Assembly (NCBI GenBank): GCA_905234505.1
Contig: CAJOIA010000027.1
Location: 1 to 43,433 of the forward strand
DNA length: 43,433 bases
Source of the DNA: an uncultured Selenomonadaceae bacterium
GTDB taxonomy: Bacteria > Bacillota > Negativicutes > Selenomonadales > Selenomonadaceae
Reading direction: 5' to 3'
Every line of letters begins with the position of its first letter. Position 1 is the first letter of the stretch. A program made the translations under genes and the position numbers. Positions 18,134 to 27,206 of this stretch are shown here, piece by piece. Under the pieces are notes generated by a model. It saw nothing but the letters and a program-made list of their open reading frames with translations, had not been told where the DNA came from and made no database searches.

Positions 18134-19396
18134 TTATTTTGGGCACTGCGCGAGTTCGCGAGCATTTACCAAAGGAACTTTTTCAAAGCGATAACCTTTC
18201 AGATTGCCGATTGAAATAATTTTTTTGCCGCGAATTTTAACAAAGCCGCACTCACTCAGCAGAATTATATCAAAATCAGTTGGATAATCAAAACTAAAGC
18301 CGGTAGTTGAAATTACATCGCCAATCTTATAAATTTTGTCTTGCGTTTCGGCAACGTGCGTAATTTCGCGTTTTTCCGCGTCATAATAAAATTCATCAAA
18401 AATTTCTGCGCGAAAACTCAAATTCTCAGTAACAAAAGTTGTGCCACTCGCCGCAGATTTTTCAGCGTTCAAAACAATTCCGCCGCCGGTTACATCGTAA
18501 CCTTCCACCAAAACAAATCTGCCCGTTGCCTAGAAATTTCCAAATTCATCAAAGGCAATTTCATTCTTCAGCTTGAAAATAATTTCTCCCACGTCATTCA
18601 ATCGGAGCTCTCGCGCAGGACTTTTACTTTCAAGAGTTGAGGCGTCAACCGTGCGAATTATCTTTTCAACGGTCGCTTCAACTTCAGCTGTCGCCAATTT
18701 CAATTTGTAATTTTTACCGGTAGTCAAGAAATTTTTGCCCATCCAAAAAACCGACGCACGCAGGCGATTTGAAATCTTCGGAGGCATATCAGTTAAGTGC
18801 GTGATAATTTCGCCGCTGTACCACAATAAATTTTGAGATTTTGAAATGATATTATCGCCCAAAAATCCGCTCACTGGAATAATTTTTTCCGGCGTAACAT
18901 TTAGCGTGGCAAGAAAATTTTTAATATCAGCGGCAACCTCATTAAATCGCGCCTCGGAATAATTAACCAAATCCATCTTATTAACAAGGACGAAAATTTT
19001 TTTAATGCCGAGCAATGACAATAGGTAAGCGTGCCTGCGCGATTGTTCCTGAACACCGGATTGAGCATCAATAACCAAAAATGCCGCATTCGCAGCACCG
19101 CTTATCATATTTTTCAAAAATTCCTTGTGACCAGGCGCGTCGATTATCAAATAATTTCGCTTAGCCGTAGCAAATTTAATCTGCGTCGTATCGATTGTAA
19201 TTCCCTGCTGGCGTTCCTCTGCAAAGGCGTCAAGCAAATACGCAAATTCAAAATCCTTGCCGGTTTCGTCAGCAATTTTCTGGACCCTATCGACAACGCC
19301 CTGAGGCAGTGATTTGGTATCATACAAAAGCCGCCCAATTATCGTAGATTTGCCGTGATCCACATGACCAACAAAAACAATTTTCAATTCGCTCAT
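18134..19396 (-). pseudogene. cysN: Sulfate adenylyltransferase GTPase subunit CysN, interrupted by one in-frame TAG
   Basis: CysN is the GTPase that drives ATP sulfurylase (sulfate + ATP to APS) with CysD. The protein begins MSELKIVFVGHVDHGKSTII. It carries AEERQQGITIDTTQ, DAPGHKEFLKNMI and NKMDL, all EF-Tu-type G motifs, followed by domain 2. At codon ~289 the frame meets TAG (18530-18532) after DEFGNF. It then continues in the same frame as ATGRFVLVEGYDVTGGGIV, and on to a further 125 residues (track ORF 18134-18511). So one nonsense mutation splits a gene of about 420 codons. TAG is an ordinary stop elsewhere here (hypE, MATE), so recoding is unlikely. ATG 19396 is preferred because GAGG is 7 bp upstream; 19402 is the alternative. 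Last gene of the operon. Confidence 0.8.
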
Positions 19397-19405
19397 TTCC
19401 ATACC

Positions 19406-20088
19406 TCACATATAACCTTCGCGCCGCAATTTCTGCAATGCGTAAGAATCTTCATTGTCTTGGGCGCGTCCCGCACGTTCGCCAACATTCGTGTTTTTCA
19501 GCTCTTCAATAATTTTGTCAAGTGTATCGGCTGTTGAACTAATTTTGCCCGTGCAACATTCACAGCCCAAACTGCGATAACGTTTGCCATTTTTAGCAAA
19601 ATATAAATCGATAATTGGAATTTGCTCACGGCGAATGTATTCCCAAATATCAAGCTCAGTCCAAGATAAAATCGGGTGCACGCGGATATGATGCCCCTTC
19701 GGAAAATCTGTCTTAAATTGATTCCAAAGTTCGGGAGGTTGATTTGTATAATCCCATGCGTCAGCTTCATTACGCTCGCTGAAAACTCTTTCTTTTGAAC
19801 GCGAGCCTTCTTCATCGCGTCGCACGCCGACAATTAATGAACGATTAATTTTATTCCAAGTTCTTCTGCAACGCGGTCGCGATATTCAATCATCGCCGGA
19901 ATTTTCCGCAGTGTGTCTACGTGAATAAACGGAAATGGCACATGCCCAAAAAAAGCTTTCTGCGCCAGCCACAGCATAACAGTTGAATCTTTACCGATTG
20001 ACCAAAGCATCCCCAGCTTACCGAGTTTGCAATAAGCTTCGCGCAGAATGTAAATACTTTCAGCTTCAAGTTCGTTAAGTCTGTCCAT
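19406..20088 (-). pseudogene. cysD: Sulfate adenylyltransferase subunit CysD with out-of-frame deletion
   Basis: CysD is the catalytic ATP-sulfurylase subunit (PP-loop family). The first part ([35 protein letters not shown] with the SGGKDS-like PP-loop, [11 protein letters not shown]) runs to GIKLIVH and stops at 19834. The second part resumes in another frame ([69 protein letters not shown]). Compared with CysD, about 35-40 codons between LIVH and LIVG are absent, including the CCxxLK region. The junction is flanked by near-repeats TTAATCGT / TTAATTGT, pointing to deletion between direct repeats. ATG 20088 is chosen over GTG 20097 from family start and RBS. Non-functional. Confidence 0.82.
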
Positions 20089-20100
20089 AAATTTCACCCC

Positions 20101-20410
20101 TCAAAATTTATTCGCCTGCGTTTTGTCAACTTCAAGAATAATTTTTTCGCCATTGGTTTTTAAAATTTGCCACGTCAATTTTTGAGGCGAATCTTCAGCA
20201 AAAAGTTTAGCGCCCTTGCCGCCCAAATCCGCCGACAGCTGATAGCAAATTGCATTAGCCGGACAGATTTTCACGCAGGCACAGCAGCCTCAACAATCGC
20301 GCACATCACGAATTTTCGCGCAGGTCTTTTCCAAAAAAAAATAAATTGCCAGGGCAAATGTCAATGCACTTGCCACAGCCAACGCATTTATTTTTATCAA
20401 TCGTAACCAT
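20101..20410 (-). pseudogene. 4Fe-4S ferredoxin (AprB-like), frameshifted and with a nonsense codon
   Basis: No track ORF covers this. From ATG 20410, overlapping the AprA-like stop, it reads MVTIDKNKCVGCGKCIDICP (first cluster). After a run of nine T it shifts: the neighbouring frame gives TCAKIRDVRDC, then TGA, then GCCACVKICPANAICYQLSA (second cluster) and ...LEVDKTQANKF to a stop at 20101. In this two-cluster family the TGA position is normally Trp (RDCWGC), so TGG to TGA is the likely change. The total span of 310 nt is not a multiple of three, confirming a net frameshift. It would have carried electrons to the AprA-like flavoprotein. Confidence 0.78.
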
Positions 20411-21952
20411 TTTCAAGCTCCCGATAAATAATTTTGATCGCGCCGTTCGACGTAACCGAATTTACAAAGCAATTGAATTTTTCTGCGCGATTTGGATAAT
20501 CCAAATTCTGAGCAAAACCATCCCACCGAGTTTCACGCCGCGCCCTCAAATGCTCAATCAAAACTTTAGCAACCGTCAGCCGCTCGCGCAGCTCATAAAT
20601 TTTCAGCAAATCGTACATATCCGCCGCGTGTAAGCCTTTCGATAAAATCTCTAATCGCTGAATATTTTTCGCCGCCAAATCTAATTGCCGCTCATTGAAT
20701 CGGTAATTCTGCGTCAAGCCGCCCGCGTATTCATCCATCGTCGATTGCATTGCAAATTCCAAATCGTCAACTGCAAAAGCTGATTCATTCGCAAAAAATT
20801 TTTCAAATTCCACAGTGTTAAAATCTTGCTGCACCGGATTTTCAATTTCGCCAATCTGCGCGAGAATTTTTTCAGCGGCAATTTCGGCTTCAGCAAATGC
20901 GCCCGTCACGTATTTTTGAGGACAGCCGCCCGCAACATCGCCAATAGCAAATAAATTTTTCAGAGTGGTTTGCCGGTCGACATTCACCCAATAACCAGCT
21001 GCCGTGTGCCCGCCGATTATGTAAGGCTCAGTGCCGGAAATTTCGACGTTAAACTGGCTCGGCAATTGCTCAGTTTCAATCCACCGCAAAGTCTGAGCAG
21101 GCGACATATTCAAATAAGCATTGAGCAAATCTTTTTCCTGCGCGAAAGTAATTCCAACTGTTTTCAAATAACACGGACCACGCCCCGCAAGATTTTCAGC
21201 CGTCACCGCGTAAACCCTTTCGCTGGTCGTGTTGCCGTAATTTTTTTGGTAAAGTTCACCACACGAATTAATCTGCTCGGCTTTGACGCCCTGCGCGAGT
21301 GTTCCGGTCGGCGAAATTGTATCTTTGCAGCGGAGCGCTATAAACCGCATTTCAAAAGTTGTCATTTCAGCGCCTGCGCGAATGCCCATAGCGTAGCCAG
21401 CGCCAGTGTTAAATGGCGGATACCAAATCTGATGACGTGAACCGCCCGCGTGATTCGGCAAATAAATTCCAGACGCGCCACCAGTTGCTATCAATGTAAT
21501 TTTCGCCGCGAAATTGTAAAAAATCTTTTTGCGAGTGCTGAAACCATACGCACCCAAAATCTTATCGCCGTCGCGCAGAAATTCAGCAACGTTAACGTGA
21601 TTAAAAATCCGTACGCTCGGAAATTTTCTCACCGCGTCAGCCAATATCGGCTTGATATTTTCGCCGTTAATTTTGACATTCCGCCAGCCTCGCATCACGT
21701 AATTGCCATTTTCATCCTTGAGAATAACTAAGCCAAGCTGCTCAATTTTCGCCATCACAGAATTTAATTTTTTCGCCATAGTCAACAGCAAATCACGCCT
21801 GGCTATACCGTGAGCGTCCTTCAGCGCGTATTCAACATAATCTTCGGGCGTATGACCAGAGCCGATATAAGCATTGAGCGCATTGACGCCCGCCGCAAGA
21901 CAGCCGCTCCGCCGCCAATTATCAAAACATCTGCTGAATAATTTTCCATCAT
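20397..21952 (-). pseudogene. AprA-like (adenylylsulfate/fumarate reductase-type) flavoprotein, N-terminal deletion
   Basis: This encodes a large FAD subunit that would reduce APS, by context with cysDN and the ferredoxin. It begins at ATGATG (21952) overlapping the ATP-grasp stop. It reads ENYSADVLIIGGGAA, the start of the Rossmann FAD motif, then loses frame. CLAAGVNALNAYIG and the remaining ~510 residues follow in the next frame (PPFNTGAGYAMGIRAGAEMT, EMRFIALRCKD, GGHTAAGYWVNV, AIGDVAGGCPQKYV). About 25-30 codons between GGGAA and RSGCLAAG are missing, removing the rest of the FAD-binding loop. The junction carries CGGCTG-type short repeats. The long downstream ORF has no good start, so a functional product is doubtful. 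AprA versus fumarate reductase rests on context and the AGAEMT...RF...R.KD pattern. Confidence 0.77.
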
Positions 21953-23139
21953 AATTTTTCCTGCACAAATTTTATAAATTCCTGTGTTGCCGCTAAATCT
22001 GCAACTTTCGCTGTGTACATTTGGTTTCCCATTTGCGGGATCATCATTTCCGGCATTCGCTCGCACATCACAATATTTTTTTCGTACCGCGATAAAATTT
22101 CTTCGTGCGAATGTTTGTAATTGTGAATATCTCTGCGCGAAGCATACACGCAATAAAAATGTTTGCCATTATCCGGCAAAATTCTTTTATCAGCAGTAAC
22201 CATATCCGCCCAAATCTGATAAACGTCCGTGGACTGCGCGAAATTAATCATATCGGGCGTATAACCACCGGCGGGGCGCATATTCACTTCCAGCCCAACA
22301 AAATCGCCAATTTCGCCCAAACCTTTCTTTGCTTGCGTTAATCTGAAAAATTCTAAATGCACAAAGCGACTTTTCACGCCAAAAGATTTCGCCGTCGCCC
22401 GCCCAATTTCGCGCAATTTCTCCGGTACATAATCCACAGTGTAATAGGACAAATCCAGCTGTTTCAAAACTATATCCACAATCGACGGCGGCCAAACCGT
22501 CATAGATTCCAAGAGCGGCTCAGATTTGCTATTCAAAATCGCGTCGTACGAGCAAATGTCGCCCGTGATAAATTCTTCCATAACGTGCGGCACTTCAACG
22601 TGATTTGCGAAAAAATTTGCCAAATCGGCGGCGCTGTTAATTTTGAAAGTGTCGGTCGCGCCAACGCCAATATCCGGCTTGATAATCACAGGATAATCCA
22701 CTTCAGCAATAAAATTTTTCGCCGCGTCAAACGTAGTAACTTTTTGAAGGCGCGCAGTTGGAACTTTCGCCAGCTTATAATATTTTTTCATCGCAGATTT
22801 GCTTTTTATGCGGCTGATATTTTCAAATTGCTCGCCGGTCGTGATATGAAAATCCGTGCGCAATTTGGCGTCTTGCTCAAGCCAAAATTCATTGTTCGAT
22901 TCGAGCCAGTCAATTTTGCCGTGCTTAAATTCCAAAAACGCTACCGCTCGAAGCATCGCGTCATAATCTCCAAGATTCGGCAGATAATAATATTCGCTCA
23001 GCGAATTTTTCAGTTCGTCGCGCAGAGTTTCAAATGGTGAATCGCCTATTCCCAAAACATTGACGCCGTTTTTATGCAAACGATCACAAAAATTCCAATA
23101 GTGCTTGGGAAATTGCGGCGAGATAAATACAAAGTTCAT
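21949..23139 (-). CDS. ATP-grasp carboxylate-amine/thiol ligase of unknown substrate
   Basis: A 396-residue ATP-grasp protein. A pre-ATP-grasp N-domain (NFVFISPQFPKHYWNFCDRL) precedes the ATP-grasp core: KKYYKLAKVPTARL, YPVIIKPDIGVGATDTFKI (ATP-binding Lys), VPHVMEEFITGDICSYDAI, and LEVNMRPAGGYTPDMINF (metal-binding Glu/Asn). No deletions are seen. It starts right after the esterase remnant at 23140, and its TGA overlaps the ATGATG of the AprA-like gene, so it is embedded in the cys operon. This enzyme and an adjacent esterase are a recurring pair in Firmicutes, to my memory; the product is not known. It is one of the few apparently intact genes in the operon. Confidence 0.8.
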   Translation of the reverse strand: MNFVFISPQFPKHYWNFCDRLHKNGVNVLGIGDSPFETLRDELKNSLSEYYYLPNLGDYDAMLRAVAFLEFKHGKIDWLESNNEFWLEQDAKLRTDFHITTGEQFENISRIKSKSAMKKYYKLAKVPTARLQKVTTFDAAKNFIAEVDYPVIIKPDIGVGATDTFKINSAADLANFFANHVEVPHVMEEFITGDICSYDAILNSKSEPLLESMTVWPPSIVDIVLKQLDLSYYTVDYVPEKLREIGRATAKSFGVKSRFVHLEFFRLTQAKKGLGEIGDFVGLEVNMRPAGGYTPDMINFAQSTDVYQIWADMVTADKRILPDNGKHFYCVYASRRDIHNYKHSHEEILSRYEKNIVMCERMPEMMIPQMGNQMYTAKVADLAATQEFIKFVQEKL

Positions 23140-23873
23140 CTACTGCGCCTCCTTTAAAAATTCCGGCAGAAAATACAAAATCTGCTTCTTCCACCAATAC
23201 CAATCGTGGCAAACGTCATAGCCCCAAAAATCCGTCCACGCTTTAATATTTTTCGCTTTGAAAATTTCGCGCATAATGGCAGTCGTGCGGACGCCTTCCT
23301 CTTCCCAAGCGCCTTGACCTATGCACAAAATAATTTTTCTCGAATTGTAAATCTCAATGTACGGGTGTTGCGGCGAAATGTTTGCAAGAAAATCAGCGGG
23401 CGAATTGTCGTAAAGCGTAGGATTCAGCCAGCCGTCGAAGAAAAATTTTGCATCGTAAACGCCCGACAAAGACAGCATACCGCCGAAAAGTTCAGGGCGG
23501 CGGAAAAAACTATCGCCGAATGTAAACCGCCTAAACTGCAGCCCGCCGCTATCGGTAATCTGCCGGAAGAATTTTTTTCACGAATCAGTGGCAAAATTTC
23601 ATCAATGATATAATCGTAATAACTTTCCTGCCGCGCCGCCCGCCAATCTTTATCGCCATAAATATTCGACCAGGTTTCAATGTCAACCGTATCAACGCAG
23701 AAAAGCTGAATTTGCCCGCGCTCAATAAAATCTTTGAGTGTGTCAATCATTCCAAAATTTTCAAAGTTATCGCTCATGGCGTCCTGCGTCGGGAAAATCA
23801 AAAATGGAACGCCGCCCACGCCATAAATTTTTACATTCATATTTCGCCGCAAATTTTTACTATACCAATACAA
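23140..23873 (-). pseudogene. Esterase (alpha/beta hydrolase, esterase D-like), frameshifted
   Basis: The N-terminal part (KNLRRNMNVKIYGVGGVPFL, FPTQDAMSDNFENFGMIDTL, ESYYDYIIDEILPLIRE, catalytic Ser in AAGCSLGGLHSA) is in one frame. FFRRPELFGGMLSLSGVYDA through EFLKEAQ is in the next. The break falls in a run of six T after HSAIV; one extra T restores the family sequence. The catalytic His probably lies in the second part (GYDVCHDW). A TTG at 23873, 10 bp after GGAG, is the likely start. Because this lesion is a single-base homopolymer change, a sequencing or assembly error is a real alternative here. Confidence 0.7.
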
Positions 23874-23887
23874 TTTACACAACTCCT

Positions 23888-24952
23888 TTAAATGATAACT
23901 GACTCGTTACGTTTCGCCGCATTTTCTATCACGCGCGTTTTATCGCCGTCAAAGCCGTAAATCTTGTGAATAAAAACAAAAGCTTCATCGCCCTCGCGCA
24001 GAGGCGCTTGTTCCAAACCGCGAAATCCGCGCAAAATATGCCCCTTAACTTCAATGTCGATTTGAATTGTGCTTCCGCGAAAATATGTCCCCTGCACGAT
24101 GCCTTTTTCAATAGTCACCGACATTGGCTGAGGCATTTCGTTAATATTGGCGGCAATTTCTAAAAATTCGGGGCGCAAAATTCCTTCGTGCCTCTCGTAA
24201 CTGTCAAAGCCCTTGAAAATCGTATAATCCGGAATTTGCACGCTCTCGCCAATAAATTTTGCCACAAATGGCGTTTTCGGCGATTGATAAATTTCAACCG
24301 GAACGCCCGCCTGCTCAATGCGCCCGTGATTCGTGATAATAATTTCGTCCGCAACTTCAACCGCCTCGTCTTGATCGTGCGTGACGAAAATTGATGTGAT
24401 ACCCAATTTGTGAATTGTATGCTTTAACCAACTGCGCAATTCTTGACGAACTTTGGCGTCAATCGCGGCGAAAGGTTCATCCAGCAGTAAAAGTTCCGGA
24501 TTCGGCGCAAGCGCCCGCGCAAATGCTACGCGCTGACGTTGCCCACCAGAAAGTTGCATCGGATATCGATTAATAAAATCTTTCAAGCCGATAAGTTCAG
24601 CAAGCTCCTCGACGCGCGCTTTAATTTCAGCGGCAGATTTTTTCTGCACCGTCAAGCCAAATGCAATATTGTCAAAAACTGTCATATGCTTAAACAGCGC
24701 GTAACTTTGAAACAGAAAACCAATCCCGCGCTTGCCTGGCGGTAAATCATTAACGCGTTTGCCGCCAATAAAAATACCGCCGCTGTCGGGCGTTTCAAGC
24801 CCCGCTATCATTCGCAAAATCGTAGTCTTGCCGCTGCCCGATGGTCCGAGCAAACCAATCAATTTGCCGCGCTCAACTTCAAAACTCACATTGTCCGACG
24901 CCTTGAAATTCCCGAAATGTTTGTTTATATTTTTAAGTTGAACTTCCAACAT
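23888..24952 (-). CDS. cysA: Sulfate/thiosulfate ABC transporter ATPase CysA
   Basis: This is the ATPase subunit of the sulfate importer. All ABC motifs are present: Walker A GLLGPSGSGKTTIL, Q-loop FLFQSYALFKHM, signature LSGGQRQRVAFARAL, Walker B LLLLDEPFAAID and switch His VTHDQDEAVEVAD. A C-terminal TOBE-like regulatory domain follows. At 354 residues it is full length. It overlaps the cysW remnant by 20 nt. It appears intact even though its permease partners are destroyed, so any product would lack its cognate channel. Confidence 0.9.
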   Translation of the reverse strand: MLEVQLKNINKHFGNFKASDNVSFEVERGKLIGLLGPSGSGKTTILRMIAGLETPDSGGIFIGGKRVNDLPPGKRGIGFLFQSYALFKHMTVFDNIAFGLTVQKKSAAEIKARVEELAELIGLKDFINRYPMQLSGGQRQRVAFARALAPNPELLLLDEPFAAIDAKVRQELRSWLKHTIHKLGITSIFVTHDQDEAVEVADEIIITNHGRIEQAGVPVEIYQSPKTPFVAKFIGESVQIPDYTIFKGFDSYERHEGILRPEFLEIAANINEMPQPMSVTIEKGIVQGTYFRGSTIQIDIEVKGHILRGFRGLEQAPLREGDEAFVFIHKIYGFDGDKTRVIENAAKRNESVII

Positions 24953-25953
24953 TTAAATCACCTATTTTTGGAACATCAGAATTTTTGTTATCGGTAGGAA
25001 TTTTTTCCTCAACAGGATTCTTATTTGCATTTTCGACGATATTTCTTAAAATCAAAATGATAATCGCCAAAAACACCAGCATTGACGCTACCGCAAAAGC
25101 CGCCGTGAAATTGTATTCGTTGTATAAAATTTCAATGTGCAATGGCAAAGTATTTGTCTTGCCGCGAATGTGTCCAGAAACTACCGATACCGCTCCAAAT
25201 TCGCCTAACGCTCGCGCAGAGCACAAAATTATTCCGTAGCCCAACGCCCATTTGATATTTGGCAAAGTCACCCGCCGAAAAATCGTCCAGCCGCTCGCGC
25301 CCATCGTTGCCGCCGCTTCTTCTTCAGAGCGCCCTTGATTTTCCATTACCGGCACTAATTCGCGCGTTATGAACGGGAACGTCACAAATACCGTCGCCAA
25401 AATTATTCCTGGCACGGCAAACACTATCGCCAAATTATTTTCCTGTAAAATCGGGTACAAACAGCATTATGAAAAATAATCCAGCAACGACCGGCGATAT
25501 TGCGAACGGCAAATCAATTAGCGACCCCAAAAATGTTTTTCCGCGAAAGTCAAATTTCGTTAACAGCCACGCCGAAGCTATTCCAAAAATCGTATTCAGT
25601 ACGACCGCTAAAATCGTTGCTTCAATTGTCAAATACAGCGCCTTCAATGCATATTCGTCGGTTAATGCTTTGAAGTAAAAATCAACGCCCTTAGCCAACG
25701 CCTCCTGCGCGACCAGTAACAGCGGCATTATCATCCCGAATACCGCGTTGATTAAGCTCGCCGCCAATGCGCAGAAAAAACTTACGCCATAAGCATGAAC
25801 ATTTCGCCAATCTGTGACTGCCGCGATAAATTTTTCTAATCCCATTCCGCTCGCGAATAATACAAACGCCGCCAGCGGTATGAATAAAAACAAGCTGACA
25901 AATGTTAAAGTTATTCCCAGCGTCAAACGTCGTCCTGGTATTACGTCAAACAT
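24933..25953 (-). pseudogene. cysW: Sulfate permease remnant: cysT fused to cysW by deletion, then frameshifted
   Basis: From ATG 25953 the first ~72 residues (MFDVIPGRRLTLGITLTFVS ... YGVSFFCALAASLINAVFGM) match the N-terminus of CysT (CysU). The frame then continues directly into CysW sequence (LLLVAQEALAKGVDFYFKAL, GIASAWLLTKFDFRGKTFL, DLPFAISPVVAGLFFIMLF). Most of CysT and the start of CysW are therefore gone. After IMLF a second lesion shifts frame. CysW resumes as YPILQENNLAIVFAVPG, with the permease EAA loop (EEEAAATMGASGWTIFRRVT) and ALGEFGAVSVVSGHIRGKTN. About six codons (GxxGWL) are missing there. Two normal ~280-residue permeases are reduced to two fragments, so no functional channel is expected. 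The two-gene origin is inferred from comparison with E. coli CysU/CysW. Confidence 0.8.
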
Positions 25954-25963
25954 TTTTAATCAC

Positions 25964-26995
25964 TCATTTTTGATAAATTTGGTCGAAAGTGCCGCCGTCA
26001 GCAAAATGCTTGTCGTGCGCCTTCACCCAACCGCCAAATGCTTCATCAATCGTAAACAAATCCAGCGGCTTGAAAACAGCGCTGTACTTATTCAAAATTT
26101 CTTGATTGCGCGGGCGATAAAAATTCTGCGCGGCAATTTCCTGACCTTCGTCAGAATACAGGTACTTCAAATATTCAGTTGCCAATTCGCGAGTATTTTT
26201 CCGGTCAACGACTTTATCAACAACCGCAACGCTCGGCTCGGCTAAAATGCTCAAGCTCGGTGTTATAATTTCGTAATTGTCGGGGTAGTCTTTCATTGAA
26301 AGTAGCGCTTCATTTTCCCAAGCAATTAAAACGTCACCTTGTCCGCGTTGAACAAAACTTGTCGTGGCAGCGCGTGCGCCGCTGTCCAAGACTACCACAT
26401 TCATATAAAGTTTTTTGACAAAATCTCGAACTTGATTTTCATCGCCGTTGAATTTCCTCCGCGCAAATTCCCAAGCAGCAAGATAATTCCATTGCGCGCC
26501 GCCTGAAGTTTTCGGATTAGGTGTAATTACTGCAACGTCGTCGCGTATCAAATCATCCCAGTCGTGAATATTTTTCGGATTGCCATTGCGAACAAGAAAA
26601 ATTATCGTCGAAGTGTAGGGCGAAGAATTATCGGCAAGTTCATTTTCCCAGCCCGCGTCAATCAGTCCAGCTTTTTGAATTTCCATAATGTCATATGCCA
26701 GCGCCAAAGTTACAACGTCAGCCTCTAGTCCCTCGATAACTGCGCGGGCTTGTTTGCCACTGCCGCCGTGAGATTGCGTCAAAATTATTTCGTTCCTGAC
26801 TAAATCGTTTTCCCAATGAGATTTAAATTTATCATTATACGCAGAATAAAGTTCTCGCGTCGGATCGTATGATACATTTAAAATTTCTTGCTGGAATCGA
26901 GAACTGGAATCATCGCCGCAACCCGTTATTATGCCCGTTGAAAAAATAAATCCCGCCGCTACTATCGCACGAGCAACTTTTGAAAAATTAAACAT
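25964..26995 (-). CDS. sbp: Sulfate-binding lipoprotein
   Basis: A 343-residue extracytoplasmic sulfate receptor. It has a signal peptide with a lipobox (STGIITGC), so it is probably a lipoprotein. Sulfate-site motifs follow: [16 protein letters not shown], the phosphate/sulfate loop [54 protein letters not shown] and [10 protein letters not shown]. An AGGAGG-type RBS precedes ATG 26995. It is the first gene of the operon, behind a strong promoter and a leader terminator. Intact, unlike the permease it should feed. Confidence 0.92.
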   Translation of the reverse strand: MFNFSKVARAIVAAGFIFSTGIITGCGDDSSSRFQQEILNVSYDPTRELYSAYNDKFKSHWENDLVRNEIILTQSHGGSGKQARAVIEGLEADVVTLALAYDIMEIQKAGLIDAGWENELADNSSPYTSTIIFLVRNGNPKNIHDWDDLIRDDVAVITPNPKTSGGAQWNYLAAWEFARRKFNGDENQVRDFVKKLYMNVVVLDSGARAATTSFVQRGQGDVLIAWENEALLSMKDYPDNYEIITPSLSILAEPSVAVVDKVVDRKNTRELATEYLKYLYSDEGQEIAAQNFYRPRNQEILNKYSAVFKPLDLFTIDEAFGGWVKAHDKHFADGGTFDQIYQK

Positions 26996-27017
26996 TTGAA
27001 ATTCCTCCTAAAAATGC

Positions 27018-27055
27018 AAAAAAGCCGTGAACTCAAAAACAAGTCCACAGGCTTT
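27018..27055 (-). terminator. Leader terminator (candidate attenuator) upstream of sbp
   Basis: On the minus strand AAAGCC(t)GTGGACT pairs with AGTTCACGGCTTT around an 8-nt loop, with one bulged T and one G-U, followed by a run of T. It lies between the sbp promoter and the sbp RBS, so it would stop the operon before its first gene unless disrupted. I recognise no known riboswitch class. Confidence 0.7.
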
Positions 27056-27099
27056 CGCTATCGAATCACCATTAAAGTCTTATAAATTATATGCGTCGA

Positions 27100-27128
27100 A
27101 TAATAACCAGTTTATTCAAAGTTGTCAA
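27100..27128 (-). promoter_or_regulatory. Promoter of the sulfate operon
   Basis: On the minus strand TTGACA (27123-27128) and TATTAT (27100-27105) are 17 bp apart, only one mismatch in total. The expected start is near 27093, giving a leader of about 95 nt before sbp. Confidence 0.75.
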
Positions 27129-27167
27129 GTTAAAAAATCTGCCGTATTCATAAGAGTAAATTAATGT

Positions 27168-27173
27168 TATAAT
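27168..27173 (+). promoter_or_regulatory. Candidate -10 box for the TPR gene at 27207
   Basis: TATAAT on the plus strand lies 33 bp before ATG 27207. The region 17 bp upstream (TATTCA) is a poor -35. It would form a divergent promoter pair with the sulfate operon promoter. Confidence 0.4.
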
Positions 27174-27206
27174 GCACGTTGTAATGTTTTTGACGAGGTG
27201 ATTTTA

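Noticed and set aside
18530-18532. TAG in cysN as a recoded or readthrough codon
   Set aside because: TAG ends intact genes here (hypE, GT2), and no recoding signal is visible.
20101-20410. TGA between cysteines in the ferredoxin as a selenocysteine codon
   Set aside because: The family has Trp (TGG) at this place, the gene is also frameshifted upstream, and the whole operon is decaying, so a nonsense mutation is simpler.
22357-23040. 227-residue plus-strand ORF
   Set aside because: Antisense shadow of the ATP-grasp gene, rich in Arg/Asn/Phe with no recognisable pattern and no RBS.
18134-26995. All sulfate operon lesions as sequencing error
   Set aside because: Possible for the T-run frameshifts (esterase, ferredoxin), but multi-codon deletions, a gene fusion and two nonsense codons are not typical consensus errors. 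Read data would settle it.
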